DNA of 64,000 nt, taken from NCBI GenBank assembly GCA_028066595.1, contig JALCBJ010000001.1, positions 82,415-146,414 of the forward strand. Reading direction: 5' to 3'. The notes beneath the pieces were generated by a model. It saw only the letters and a list, made by a program, of their open reading frames with translations, was not told where the DNA came from and made no database searches. Positions 53,836 through 62,780 of this stretch are shown here, piece after piece; position 1 is the first letter of the stretch, and each line of letters starts with the position of its first letter. This DNA comes from Thermoanaerobaculia bacterium. Its GTDB lineage: Bacteria; Acidobacteriota; Thermoanaerobaculia; Multivoradales; J023. Made by a program: the position numbers and the translations under genes.

Positions 53836-55089
53836 ATGAACCGATATGAAGCTCTCGCAACCGCCGACCCGGAGATCCACAGGCTCGCCCAGCGCGAGCT
53901 GCGCAGGCAGGCCGACGGGCTGGAGCTCATCGCCTCCGAAAACTTCGTCTCCGTCGCCGTCCTGGAGGCCGTGGGGACGGTGTTCACCAACAAATACGCC
54001 GAGGGCTATCCCGGGCGCCGCTACTACGGTGGCTGCGAAGTCGTCGACGACGTGGAGCGCTTGGCGCGCACGCGAGCTCAGGAGCTCTTTGGTGCCGAGC
54101 ACGTCAACGTACAACCCCATTCCGGGACGAGCGCCAACATGTCGGTTTACTTCGCCACGCTCAAGCCTGGCGACAAGCTCATGGGCATGGACCTCTCCAG
54201 CGGCGGACACCTCACCCACGGCCACCCGCTGTCGTACTCGGGCCGCGACTTCCCGGTGGTGAGCTACGGCGTCGACCGTGAAACAGAACGAATCGACTAT
54301 GCCGAGGTGGAGCGTCTGGCCGTGGCCGAGAAGCCGAAGATGATCGTCTGCGGTGCCTCGGCCTATAGCCGCCAGATCGACTTCGCTCGCTTTCGCGAGA
54401 TCGCCGATGCTTGCGGAGCGCTGCTCCTGGCCGACATCGCACATATCGCCGGCCTCGTCGCCACCGGGCTCCACCCATCGCCCGTACCGCACGCCGACTT
54501 CGTGACCACCACCACTCACAAAACGCTCCGCGGACCCCGCTCTGGATTGGTCATGTGTCGCAAGGAGCACCGCAAGGCCCTCAACCGCTCCGTCTTTCCC
54601 GGGCTGCAGGGCGGTCCGCTGATGCATGTCATCGCCGCCAAGGCCGTGGCGTTGAAGGAGGCGGCGACGGAGGAGTTCAAGGCGTACCAACAGCAGATCG
54701 TGAAGAACGCCGCTCGTCTCGCTACCACCCTGCAGGACCGCGGCTTCCGTATCGTCTCGGGCGGCACCGATAACCACCTGGTTCTGGTGGACGTGAGTTC
54801 CAAGGGACTGACGGGCAAAGTCGCCGAAGGAGCCCTCGAGGAAGCGGCGATCACGGTCAACAAGAACACCATTCCCTACGATCCGAATCCGCCGCTCGTG
54901 GCCTCTGGAGTCAGGCTCGGCACTCCCGCGCTCACCAGTCGGGGAATGGACGAGCCGGCCATGGACGAGGTCGCCAATCTCATTGCCGATGCGCTGGAGA
55001 AGCCGGAAGACGGGGCGCACCTCGCAGGGGTCAAGGGTCGAGTCAAACAGCTGGCGGACCGCTTTCCGCTCTATCCGAACTTGAGTTGA
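53836..55089 (+). CDS. glyA: serine hydroxymethyltransferase
   Basis: A 417-residue PLP enzyme that interconverts serine and glycine with one-carbon transfer to tetrahydrofolate. Characteristic motifs are [30 protein letters not shown], the Schiff-base Lys in [14 protein letters not shown], and [19 protein letters not shown]. It follows rpiB by 33 bases, and folC (folate metabolism) lies just downstream in convergent orientation. Confidence 0.97.
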   Translation: MNRYEALATADPEIHRLAQRELRRQADGLELIASENFVSVAVLEAVGTVFTNKYAEGYPGRRYYGGCEVVDDVERLARTRAQELFGAEHVNVQPHSGTSANMSVYFATLKPGDKLMGMDLSSGGHLTHGHPLSYSGRDFPVVSYGVDRETERIDYAEVERLAVAEKPKMIVCGASAYSRQIDFARFREIADACGALLLADIAHIAGLVATGLHPSPVPHADFVTTTTHKTLRGPRSGLVMCRKEHRKALNRSVFPGLQGGPLMHVIAAKAVALKEAATEEFKAYQQQIVKNAARLATTLQDRGFRIVSGGTDNHLVLVDVSSKGLTGKVAEGALEEAAITVNKNTIPYDPNPPLVASGVRLGTPALTSRGMDEPAMDEVANLIADALEKPEDGAHLAGVKGRVKQLADRFPLYPNLS

Positions 55090-55168
55090 CGGCTCGGAAG
55101 GGCTAGAGTCGCCCTCCCGGTCCCGTCGAGCGAGGATCGATATCTTGAGGTGACCCCGATCTCAGCGC

Positions 55169-56581
55169 TCAGTGTTCGGGATCATTCCTCAGAACAGCAG
55201 GGTCCACCTCTCTCGGAACCGTAGCCGCGGGGCGACCGTACCGCCGGCGGATCTCACGACGGACGTCGCCCAGCAGATAGATGGAGCCGGTCATCACGAG
55301 GACCCCGCCCGCCGGCAGGGCCTCCAGCGCTACATCGACGGCTTCCACGGGATCGACGACAACGCGGGCCTGCCGGCCGGGAGCATCAGGAACCAGGTGT
55401 AGCCAGTCGTGTGGGTCGCCTGAGCGGTGACTGGGAGGGCGCGTCAGTGTGACGTGCCGTGCCCCTCGGGCCAGCGGCGGCAGCATACCCCCGACATTCT
55501 TGTCCCCGACAGCACCGAAGAACAGATCGTAAGGACCGGGCGAGACTTCGTTCAGATGATGGAGGAGGGTCTCGACGCCGGCCGGGTTGTGACCCGCGTC
55601 GAGGAGCAGCTTGCGATCCTGATCGATATCGACCCATTCGAGGCGCGCGGGCCAGGAGGCCGAAGCCGCCCCCGCCTCGACGGCCTTTCGCTCGAAGGCG
55701 CCGAACCGCTCGGGCTCGATCTCTGCGAGCGTCTCGGCCGTGAGCACGGCGAGTGCCAGGTTGCGGAGTTGGTGCAGGCCGGGTAGCCGGAGCGTCGCAC
55801 GGTAGGAATCAGACGGTGTGTCGATGATTCCTCGTTGGCCAGGGCGGTCGTCCCTGGGCGGCAGTGTCCGGATCGACACCAACTCCTGGGCGGGAACGTA
55901 GTGCGCTTCGATCTCGTTGCAGCGGTGCCTGAGCGCGACGTCGACCTCTTCGGGCTCGGCCCAGGCGATCAACCTACGGTGTGGCCTGGCGATGCCAGCC
56001 TTCTCACCGGCGATGGCGGTGAGGGTGTTGCCGAGCTGCCCCTGATGGTCGAGGCCGATGGACGTCACCACCGACACCAACGGCTCGGACACGTTCGTCG
56101 CATCGAGCCGGCCACCGAGACCCACTTCCAATACCGCCAGATCGCAACCGGTATGCCGGTAGTGGAGAAACGCCGCCAAAGTCAGCGCCTCGAAGAAGGT
56201 GGGCGGGTGTTTGTGGGCGGTCTCCGCCGCGCCGAGGATCTGCGTCAGGTGTCTGTAGAGGTCGTCGTCGGCGATGGCCTCGCCGTCGACCGAGATGCGT
56301 TCCGCCAGCGACTCAAGGTGCGGTGAGGTGAAGAGCCCTGTCCGATAACCAGAGGCCCTGGCGATCGACGAGAGCAGCGACGCCGTCGAGCCCTTGCCGT
56401 TGGTGCCCGCGATCAGCACCGTGGGAACCGCCAGATGCGGTTCGCCCAGATCGACGAGCAAGTCGCGAATACGCTCCAGACCCAGCTTGAGGCCGAAGTG
56501 ATCGAGACCCGAAAGAACTCGATCCGACTTCGGTGTCAGGGAGTCGGGACGAGTCCAGTCGGTGAAAGCGGGCTTGCTCAA
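55169..56581 (-). CDS. folC: folylpolyglutamate synthase / dihydrofolate synthase
   Basis: A 470-residue Mur-ligase-type ATPase. The P-loop is LIAGTNGKGSTASLLSS, followed by TGLFTSPHLESLAERI and LEVGLGGRLDATNV; the C-terminal domain contains DAGHNPAGVETLLHHL. It adds glutamates to folates. It is 28 bases downstream of accD, the common accD-folC operon. The convergent gap to glyA has no clear terminator. Confidence 0.95.
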   Translation of the reverse strand: MSKPAFTDWTRPDSLTPKSDRVLSGLDHFGLKLGLERIRDLLVDLGEPHLAVPTVLIAGTNGKGSTASLLSSIARASGYRTGLFTSPHLESLAERISVDGEAIADDDLYRHLTQILGAAETAHKHPPTFFEALTLAAFLHYRHTGCDLAVLEVGLGGRLDATNVSEPLVSVVTSIGLDHQGQLGNTLTAIAGEKAGIARPHRRLIAWAEPEEVDVALRHRCNEIEAHYVPAQELVSIRTLPPRDDRPGQRGIIDTPSDSYRATLRLPGLHQLRNLALAVLTAETLAEIEPERFGAFERKAVEAGAASASWPARLEWVDIDQDRKLLLDAGHNPAGVETLLHHLNEVSPGPYDLFFGAVGDKNVGGMLPPLARGARHVTLTRPPSHRSGDPHDWLHLVPDAPGRQARVVVDPVEAVDVALEALPAGGVLVMTGSIYLLGDVRREIRRRYGRPAATVPREVDPAVLRNDPEH

Positions 56582-56609
56582 TCCGGCAGGTTCGAGAGCG
56601 GAAGGGCGA

Positions 56610-57473
56610 TCAGGCGCTGCGCGCGAGACGACCCGAGAAGTGGCGAAGAGCGCGGGCCAGGGTTTCCTTCATCTCCGTTCTGGGAACGACCATGTCGAGA
56701 AAACCCTTCTCCAACAGGAACTCGGCGCGTTGAAAGCCCTCGGGCAGACTCTGTCGGATGGTCTGCTCGATGACCCGGGGCCCAGCAAAGCCGATCAAGG
56801 CTCCCGGTTCGGCGATGTTCAGGTCGCCGAGCATGGCGAAGGACGCGGTGACGCCACCGGTGGTGGGGTCGGTCAGGAGGGAGATGTAGGGAATACCCTC
56901 TTCGCGCAAGCGGGCAAGTGCCGCGGAGATCTTCGCCATCTGCATCAGCGACAGAATGCCCTCCTGCATGCGAGCGCCTCCCGACGCGGCGACCACGATG
57001 AGCGGAGCGCGTCTGCGCAGGGCTTCTTCCGCCGCCAGGGTCACCTTCTCGCCGACGACCGATCCCATGGAGCCGCCCATGAAGGCGTAGTTCATCACTG
57101 CGAGGATCACCGGCATGCCTTCGATGGACCCCGCGATCACGAGCAACGCGTCTTCGTCGCCGGTCCGATTCTGGTACAGCTTCAGGCGCTCTTTGTAGGG
57201 CTTCGTGTCCTTGAACGAAAGAGGGTCGGATGGCTGCACCTGGGAGTAGAGCTCCTCCCAACCGGTGTCGAGCAGGAGATCGATCCGCTGTTGGGCGGAG
57301 ATGCGGAAGTGAAAGCCGCACTTGGGACAGATACGGTCGCCGCGCTCCAGCTCTTTGGAATACACGACTTCCTTACAACCCTCGCATTTCCTCCACAATC
57401 CCTCGGGGACCGTGCTGCGGGGCCGGTCATCGCGAACCGGCTTGGGCTTCTTCGCCTTCTTGAACCAGGGCAG
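56610..57473 (-). CDS. accD: acetyl-CoA carboxylase carboxyltransferase subunit beta, probable CTG start
   Basis: A 287-residue subunit. The N-terminal C4 zinc ribbon is [14 protein letters not shown] plus CPKCGFHF, followed by the carboxyltransferase core ([36 protein letters not shown]). The conserved AccD N-terminus ([15 protein letters not shown] and [11 protein letters not shown], compare E. coli MSWIERIK...IPEGVWTKC) extends upstream of the first ordinary start (TTG 57398). The only way to include it is a CTG at 57471-57473, with CGGAGGG about 8 bases upstream; the in-frame stop just before it is the stop of the upstream 79-residue gene. Confidence 0.93.
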   Translation of the reverse strand: MPWFKKAKKPKPVRDDRPRSTVPEGLWRKCEGCKEVVYSKELERGDRICPKCGFHFRISAQQRIDLLLDTGWEELYSQVQPSDPLSFKDTKPYKERLKLYQNRTGDEDALLVIAGSIEGMPVILAVMNYAFMGGSMGSVVGEKVTLAAEEALRRRAPLIVVAASGGARMQEGILSLMQMAKISAALARLREEGIPYISLLTDPTTGGVTASFAMLGDLNIAEPGALIGFAGPRVIEQTIRQSLPEGFQRAEFLLEKGFLDMVVPRTEMKETLARALRHFSGRLARSA

Positions 57474-57491
57474 GGGGCGGGCCCTCCGGCG

Positions 57492-57731
57492 TCAGTTTTC
57501 GAAGCCTTCTTCCTCTTCCTCGGCTTCGGCGAGCTCATTCGCCACACCCAGGCGCTGGCAAGCTGCATCGTACATGGCACGAGCTGCCTTCTTGGCGTTC
57601 TGCAACTCGGCGAGACGATCCTTTACCTTGGCGAGCTCCTCTTCGATCAGGCCGTCGAGTTCGTCGATCTCGGCACGGGTGACCTGAAGAGAGTTCTCGT
57701 AAAACTGTCGCTGCTGGTCGGTCAAAGACAT
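57492..57731 (-). CDS. small coiled-coil protein of unknown function
   Basis: A 79-residue, soluble, highly charged protein with a long predicted coiled coil (IDELDGLIEEELAKVKDRLA) and an acidic tail (EAEEEEEGFEN). I recognise no family. It is 18 bases upstream of the accD CTG and thus in the accD-folC operon. A regulatory or structural role is possible but not indicated by any motif. The 219 bases between it and the kinase gene contain nothing recognised. Confidence 0.65.
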   Translation of the reverse strand: MSLTDQQRQFYENSLQVTRAEIDELDGLIEEELAKVKDRLAELQNAKKAARAMYDAACQRLGVANELAEAEEEEEGFEN

Positions 57732-57950
57732 GGTTCCATCCTGATCGCTGAAAAAAACCGACGGTCGGCGGGCTGCCGCTGCGGGCCGGCCGCCGGGTCG
57801 GCGGCGCGAGATTCTGGAGGGACGTTCCAGGACTGCTGAGGATACTCGGCTTGGGCCTGCCTGACAAGCGGCTGTCCGACCACGGCATTCCGGTACGGGC
57901 AGTGATCGTGGGGGTTTGGATGCCTTGGCGTGTCGATCGTCCGGCTGGAC

Positions 57951-60900
57951 TCAGCCGCCGTCGCCGCTTTCGACTTCCTTCAGGCGGCGTTCGATCTCGC
58001 GCTTCTGCGCTTCGAACTGCTCCTCCATTTCCTGCTTCTTGCGCTCCATTTCCTCCTGGAGCATCTGCTGCATCATCGCTTCGGGATCCTCTTCCTCGCC
58101 CTCCGCGCCAGCTGCCTCGGTTCCGTCGTCCGTTTCGGGCTGAGTTGCGTCGTCCGGAGCCGTGACCGGTGGAGTTTCGGCATCCGGCGAAGCCGACTGG
58201 CCACTCCCGAACTGCGTCCACGCCACGACGGCGATGATGGCTAGCATCGTGACGACCAGGAGGACCCAGATCCACTTGCCTCCACCCGTGGAAGCGGCCG
58301 CGGCTGCAGGCGGGGGTACGCGAGACGACAGCTCTGGACGTCTCGACGAAACAGGCTCCTGCACCCTGCTCGACACAGGAATCTCGGCGGATGCGGGCTC
58401 GGATGCGGCCGGTTCCTTCGCAGGGACCGCAGCGAAAGACGCCGTACCCCAGGAGGTGCCGGTCCAAGCGGTCGCATCACCGTCGTCGCTCGCGTCGGCT
58501 TGTCCCGCCCGGCTCGGCTTCTCGCTCGTGCGTGCCCTGCGAGCGGGGGCCGGCTCCACCTCGGCCGGTGCCGGCGCTGCCAGCAAGCCGTGCATGTACT
58601 TGGCTAGCTCACTCTGGCCGGGCGTCGGTTTCAGGGTCTCGAGCACCGATTGGATGTCTCGCTCCATCTCGCCGGCGGTCTGATAGCGATCCTGCGCCGA
58701 GGCCGTGAGCGTCTTGGTCAGGATTGCCTCTACCGACTCCGGAATGCTCGGGTCGATGGCCCGTGCCGACTTGAGTCTGCAATCGCGGACTGCGTCGAGT
58801 ACGCCGATCTCCGAATCGCCGGTGAAGAGCTTCTCGCCGGTGAGCGCTTCGAACATGACGGTTCCCAGCGAGAAGATGTCGGAGCGGCCGTCGACTTCCT
58901 TGCCCCAGGCTTGCTCCGGCGACATGTACTGCAGCTTGCCCTTGAGCGCACCCATCTGGGTGGTCGAAGCCTTGGCCACGGCCTTGACGATGCCGAAGTC
59001 GCAGAGCTTGATCTCCCCCTCGGTGCTCACCAAGACGTTCTGAGGCGAGACGTCACGATGGACCAGGCCCAGGTCGCGATCCTCGAAATCGCGTTTCCGA
59101 TGGGCATAGTCGAGAGCGCGAGCCACGGCGGCGATGATGAACAACGCTTGGCCGAGAGGTAGTGGCCGCCCCTTCTGCTTGGCTTCGCGCAACAAGCTGC
59201 GGAGATCGCGACCATCGACGAACTCCATGGCGATGAAGAAGTCGTCGTCGACCTTGCCGAGATCGTAGATCTGAGCGATGTTCGCATGGTTCAACTGCGC
59301 AGCCAGCTTCGCCTCGTCGATGAACATGTTGACGAAGTCGGTGGAGCCGGTGAGATGCGACAGGATGCGCTTGATGGCTACAGTTTTCTGAAAGCCCTCG
59401 ACGCCCCTGCGTCGTGCGCGCCAGACCTCAGCCATCCCGCCCACCGCCACGCGGTCGAGCAAGCGATAGTCCCCGAACGGAACGCCTTGGTCGTCTGTGG
59501 ACGTGCCGTCCGAATCGTCTCCTCGGATCTGAAGTACGCCTTGGAGCGCATTGCGAAAAGCTCCGGTGTCCTCGGCGCCCAGCTCGTTGGAAAGCTCACC
59601 GAGGGATCCGGACTTCTTGGCGGGCGCTTCCTGCTGAGTCGCGGGGGGCGGGATCTCGAAAGGCGGTACCGAGGGCGGTTCCGGCGGCACGAAGTCGGTC
59701 TCGAACTCCAGCTCGGGATCTTCCCCGAGGGCCACGCTCTCGTTCAGGATCGGCGGCTGGAAGCTACCCTCCGGTGCGCTTGCGTCACCTGTGGGCATGT
59801 CGAGAGTCGGGGCGCCCAGAGCGGAATCGGCCGCAACTGGATCGGGCGCTTCTCCGATAGCTTCTGGCGGTTTGACTTCCGAGCTCTCGGACTCTTCCTC
59901 GAAGCTCGGAACTTCCCATGCGGTGTCAGAGGCAGGACCCGGAAGATCGGGTGCGATCGAGGGTTCACCTGGTGTTGTTGTTCCCTCGGCGGACTTTTGT
60001 CCGGTGTCCGTCTGGGCCGCGTTGGCTTCCAACGTGCCCCATCCAGTCTCGGCGGTCCAGCCCGAATCGGAGCCCCATCCCGTCGCTTCACCGTCGTCTT
60101 CCGAGATAGCCGGGGTCGATTCGGGAGGCGATGGTGTCGGAGACACGGGAGCTGCTGGCTCTGAAGGCGGCTCGGAGACCGGGGCCACCGCTTCGAAGCT
60201 CGTGGTGCCCCAGCCCGATGTTTCTTCGGAGCCATAGGCGGACCAGATGTTGGCGTCCTTCGGCTTTGACGACTCTGCTTCGCCGAACGAGATCTCGAAT
60301 TCGTCGCTGCCATCTCCTGCGGTCGGCTCGGGCGCTGCCGGAGGAGGTGCGGTCGGTCGAGGTGCCACCGACCCGGAGCCAGGTTCTGTGGGTGACTCCT
60401 CCGGTTCCGACGAGACCGGCTCGGAAGCCGGTTCTCCGGCCACCTGCGGCACGTTGGATACCGCCGAGGCCTCGTCCTCTGTGAAGTCAGGCGCCGACTC
60501 GCTGGTCGGCGGCTTGAGCGAAGCGACCTCGGGCGGTTCCGGTGGGCTCGAGGTTTCCGAGGACCGGTCCACAGCCGAGGGTGCCTTGGGTGCGGGCGGC
60601 TGATCTTCCGGTTTCCTTCGCAACCTGGAGGGCAACACGCCGGAGAGAGTCTCCTCGAGCTTGCGGTCCAAGTCGTTGTCGATCGGCTGCTGTCGAGCTG
60701 CCTCACGGGATCTGGCCTGAGCCCGGCCGCGCGTCTTCTTCGACTCGGCCGCGACCTCGGCAAGCACGTCGCCGAAGATATCCGTCGATGTCAGCGATGC
60801 GCTCTTGGCGTCGACAGCTTCTGGAGCGCTCGGCGAAACAGCGGCCTCGCCAGGAGCTTCCGGGGTCTCGGCCGCCGGCGCGGGTGCACTTGCTGGCGGC

Positions 60901-61718
60901 GCGGGTGCAGGGGCGGCCTGCGGTGCCACAGGTGGCGGCTGTGCTAGGGCCCCCGGTGCAGTGGTCTGCGGCGGTGCAGTGGTCTGCGGCGGTGTTGTGG
61001 CCTGCGGAGCTGACGAAGGTGTCGCGGATTGCGGTGCTTCGGGTGGCGCTATGGCCGGAGGCGCCGCCCCCTTGGGCTTCTGGCGTCTCCGGGAAAGGGA
61101 GCCGATGTCCAGTCCGGAAAGCGTCTTGTTCAACAAGTCATCGATGTCGTTGCTGCCGGCCGCGGGCTTCACCGAGCGCGTCTTGGGCGGCGTCGGCCGG
61201 GGCGACACCGGTGGTTTGGGTGTCTCTTGGATCGCTGGCTCGGGCGCTGGGGCCCGGGTGGGTTGACCCTGAGCCTGTGGCTCGGGCGCCGACGAAGGCC
61301 TGGGTGTTTCCAAAGCCGGTGTCGCCGCCGGGACGACGGACGAATCGGGAGCGGAACTCGGAGCTGCGGGCACCAAGCGGCCACTGACCACCCGGTCGAG
61401 ATCCTCGTCGGAGAACGGTTTCGACAGAATGTCGTCTGCGGAATAGGCGCTGGCTTCGGTGTGGCTCGCCAAGGTCACCGGCAAGAGGACGACCGAACCA
61501 GGCCCTCCCTTGTCCTTCGAGTAGCGACCGAGCAGATCTGTGGCGCCTGGCATCATGCCGTTGGCGAGCACGAGATCGAAGCTGCGAGCGGACGCAACGG
61601 CGACCTCCGCTGCGTCGCGGTTGGACGCGCTGATCACTTCGTGTCCCGCTGCCTGAAGCGCGGAGACGATCCGGTTCGAGTATCCCGGGTCTTGTTCGAC
61701 GACTAGGATGGCCGACAT
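57951..61718 (-). CDS. large Ser/Thr protein kinase with degenerate N-terminal receiver domain
   Basis: A 1255-residue protein. Residues 1-110 fold like a response-regulator receiver (AILVVEQDPGY, K100 in ILSKPF), but the phospho-acceptor Asp is replaced by N53 in DLVLANGMMPG. Residues about 115-740 are Pro/Ala/Ser/Glu-rich and probably disordered. The PknB-type kinase domain spans about 745-1035: GGMAEVW, VAIKRIL, HRDVSPQN, DFG and SPEQAWG. One membrane helix (about 1147-1168, WIWVLLVVTMLAIIAVVAW) and a C-terminal Met/Glu/Lys coiled coil follow. A WGT-(T/A)-SF-x-AV motif occurs on both sides of the kinase. The start is the ATG at 61718; longer readings are unsupported. Confidence 0.9.
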   Translation of the reverse strand: MSAILVVEQDPGYSNRIVSALQAAGHEVISASNRDAAEVAVASARSFDLVLANGMMPGATDLLGRYSKDKGGPGSVVLLPVTLASHTEASAYSADDILSKPFSDEDLDRVVSGRLVPAAPSSAPDSSVVPAATPALETPRPSSAPEPQAQGQPTRAPAPEPAIQETPKPPVSPRPTPPKTRSVKPAAGSNDIDDLLNKTLSGLDIGSLSRRRQKPKGAAPPAIAPPEAPQSATPSSAPQATTPPQTTAPPQTTAPGALAQPPPVAPQAAPAPAPPASAPAPAAETPEAPGEAAVSPSAPEAVDAKSASLTSTDIFGDVLAEVAAESKKTRGRAQARSREAARQQPIDNDLDRKLEETLSGVLPSRLRRKPEDQPPAPKAPSAVDRSSETSSPPEPPEVASLKPPTSESAPDFTEDEASAVSNVPQVAGEPASEPVSSEPEESPTEPGSGSVAPRPTAPPPAAPEPTAGDGSDEFEISFGEAESSKPKDANIWSAYGSEETSGWGTTSFEAVAPVSEPPSEPAAPVSPTPSPPESTPAISEDDGEATGWGSDSGWTAETGWGTLEANAAQTDTGQKSAEGTTTPGEPSIAPDLPGPASDTAWEVPSFEEESESSEVKPPEAIGEAPDPVAADSALGAPTLDMPTGDASAPEGSFQPPILNESVALGEDPELEFETDFVPPEPPSVPPFEIPPPATQQEAPAKKSGSLGELSNELGAEDTGAFRNALQGVLQIRGDDSDGTSTDDQGVPFGDYRLLDRVAVGGMAEVWRARRRGVEGFQKTVAIKRILSHLTGSTDFVNMFIDEAKLAAQLNHANIAQIYDLGKVDDDFFIAMEFVDGRDLRSLLREAKQKGRPLPLGQALFIIAAVARALDYAHRKRDFEDRDLGLVHRDVSPQNVLVSTEGEIKLCDFGIVKAVAKASTTQMGALKGKLQYMSPEQAWGKEVDGRSDIFSLGTVMFEALTGEKLFTGDSEIGVLDAVRDCRLKSARAIDPSIPESVEAILTKTLTASAQDRYQTAGEMERDIQSVLETLKPTPGQSELAKYMHGLLAAPAPAEVEPAPARRARTSEKPSRAGQADASDDGDATAWTGTSWGTASFAAVPAKEPAASEPASAEIPVSSRVQEPVSSRRPELSSRVPPPAAAAASTGGGKWIWVLLVVTMLAIIAVVAWTQFGSGQSASPDAETPPVTAPDDATQPETDDGTEAAGAEGEEEDPEAMMQQMLQEEMERKKQEMEEQFEAQKREIERRLKEVESGDGG
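60961..61014. repeat. 18-base tandem repeat inside the kinase gene linker
   Basis: The 18-base unit beginning GTGGTCTGCGGCGG repeats at 60961-60978 and 60979-60996 with two base differences, and a degenerate third copy follows to 61014. It encodes TTAPPQ-type hexapeptides in the disordered linker and probably varies in number between strains. Confidence 0.85.
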
Positions 61719-62030
61719 GAATTCTTCGTGTTTCGGGCCGCCCCGACCCGAGACATTCGAGAGATGGTCGGGGATGCCGAGGCTTCTTGTAAAATGGGGT
61801 CTCCTGGTCCTTCGGGTGAAGTCCGGCGACCAACCGATCTGGGCCCCGACGCTACCACCGCCAGCGGCCGACTCGGCGCCGAAGACCAGGGTGGGACCGA
61901 GCAGAAGACCGGTCGACCCGGTCGGTCTTCCCAAGGACTGGCGATCGTTGTGCTCGGGGCCCGGACGCTCATCAGATTCACCGATTCTACAGCACCCGAT
62001 GCATCGTCGGGCAGCGAGGAGATTTCGCAG
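61719..62030. other. divergent intergenic region between the kinase gene and yebC
   Basis: No gene is supported here, although both flanking frames stay open as spurious extensions. TAAAAT at 61790-61795 (plus) is the best -10-like element but lacks a -35, and an imperfect inverted repeat ACCGGTCGACCCGGTCGGT lies near 61911-61929. GAGGAG before the yebC ATG is at normal spacing. Confidence 0.35.
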
Positions 62031-62780
62031 ATGGCAGGCCACAGTAAATGGGCGAACATCAAGCGGCGCAAAGAGGCCCAGGATGCCAAGCGCGGCAAGA
62101 TATTCACCCGCCTTCTTCGTGAAGTCACGATCGCCGCGCGCATCGGCGGCGGCGACCCGGATGGCAATCCGCGTCTGCGCAGTGCCGTGCAAGACTGCAA
62201 GGACAACAATGTCCCCAACGACAACATCGCGCGTGCGGTCAAGAAGGGCACCGGCGACCTGGAGGGCAGCGAGTATCTAGAGCTGTCGTACGAGGGCTAC
62301 GCGCCCGGCGGCGTCGCGGTGCTCGTGGACACCATGACCGACAACAAAAACCGCACGGTGTCCGAGGTGCGCCACATCTTCAGCAAGCATGGCGGAAATC
62401 TGGGGGAGAATGGCTCGGTCTCCTACCTTTTCGACCAACGCGGATATTTCGTCTTCGACCCCGGGTCGATGAGCGAAGAGGAGTTCATGGAGCTCGCCCT
62501 CGAGCTCGAGGTAGAGGACATCGCGACCGACCGCGGCGCCTTGGAGATGTTCACCGATCCTTCGCGCTATATAGAGGTCAAGGAAGCACTCGCCGAACGA
62601 GACCACAAACCCGCCGAGGCGCAACTGGCGAAGATACCCTCGACGTGGGTGCCCGTGGGCCCCGACACGGCACCGAAAGTGATGCGGCTGCTGGAAGCCA
62701 TCGAAGAGCTCGACGACGTGCAGTACGTCTGGTCGAACTTCGAGGAGCCTGCGGAGATCGCGGAGGCACAGGCTGGCTGA
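62031..62780 (+). CDS. yebC: YebC/PmpR family transcriptional regulator / translation factor
   Basis: A 249-residue protein. The N-terminal MAGHSKWANIKRRKEAQDAK is diagnostic, followed by VPNDNIARAVKKGTGD and YEGYAPGGVAVLV. The C-terminal segment (AIEELDDVQYVWSNFE) is also conserved. YebC proteins were first described as regulators and more recently as factors easing ribosome stalling at prolines. The ruvC start overlaps its stop, so both are translated from the same message. Confidence 0.96.
   Translation: MAGHSKWANIKRRKEAQDAKRGKIFTRLLREVTIAARIGGGDPDGNPRLRSAVQDCKDNNVPNDNIARAVKKGTGDLEGSEYLELSYEGYAPGGVAVLVDTMTDNKNRTVSEVRHIFSKHGGNLGENGSVSYLFDQRGYFVFDPGSMSEEEFMELALELEVEDIATDRGALEMFTDPSRYIEVKEALAERDHKPAEAQLAKIPSTWVPVGPDTAPKVMRLLEAIEELDDVQYVWSNFEEPAEIAEAQAG

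Noticed and set aside
53647-55020. Long open frame (about 457 codons) antisense to glyA
   Set aside because: glyA on the plus strand has full motif support; long antisense frames are expected at this GC content, and the translation shows no recognisable fold.
56562-57839. Open frame of about 425 codons on the plus strand opposite accD
   Set aside because: It covers accD and the 79-residue gene in antisense; accD has zinc ribbon and catalytic motifs, the antisense product has none.
61719-62192. N-terminal extension of the kinase gene (158 further codons)
   Set aside because: It overlaps the divergent yebC start and lacks domain character; the receiver fold begins right at the ATG at 61718.
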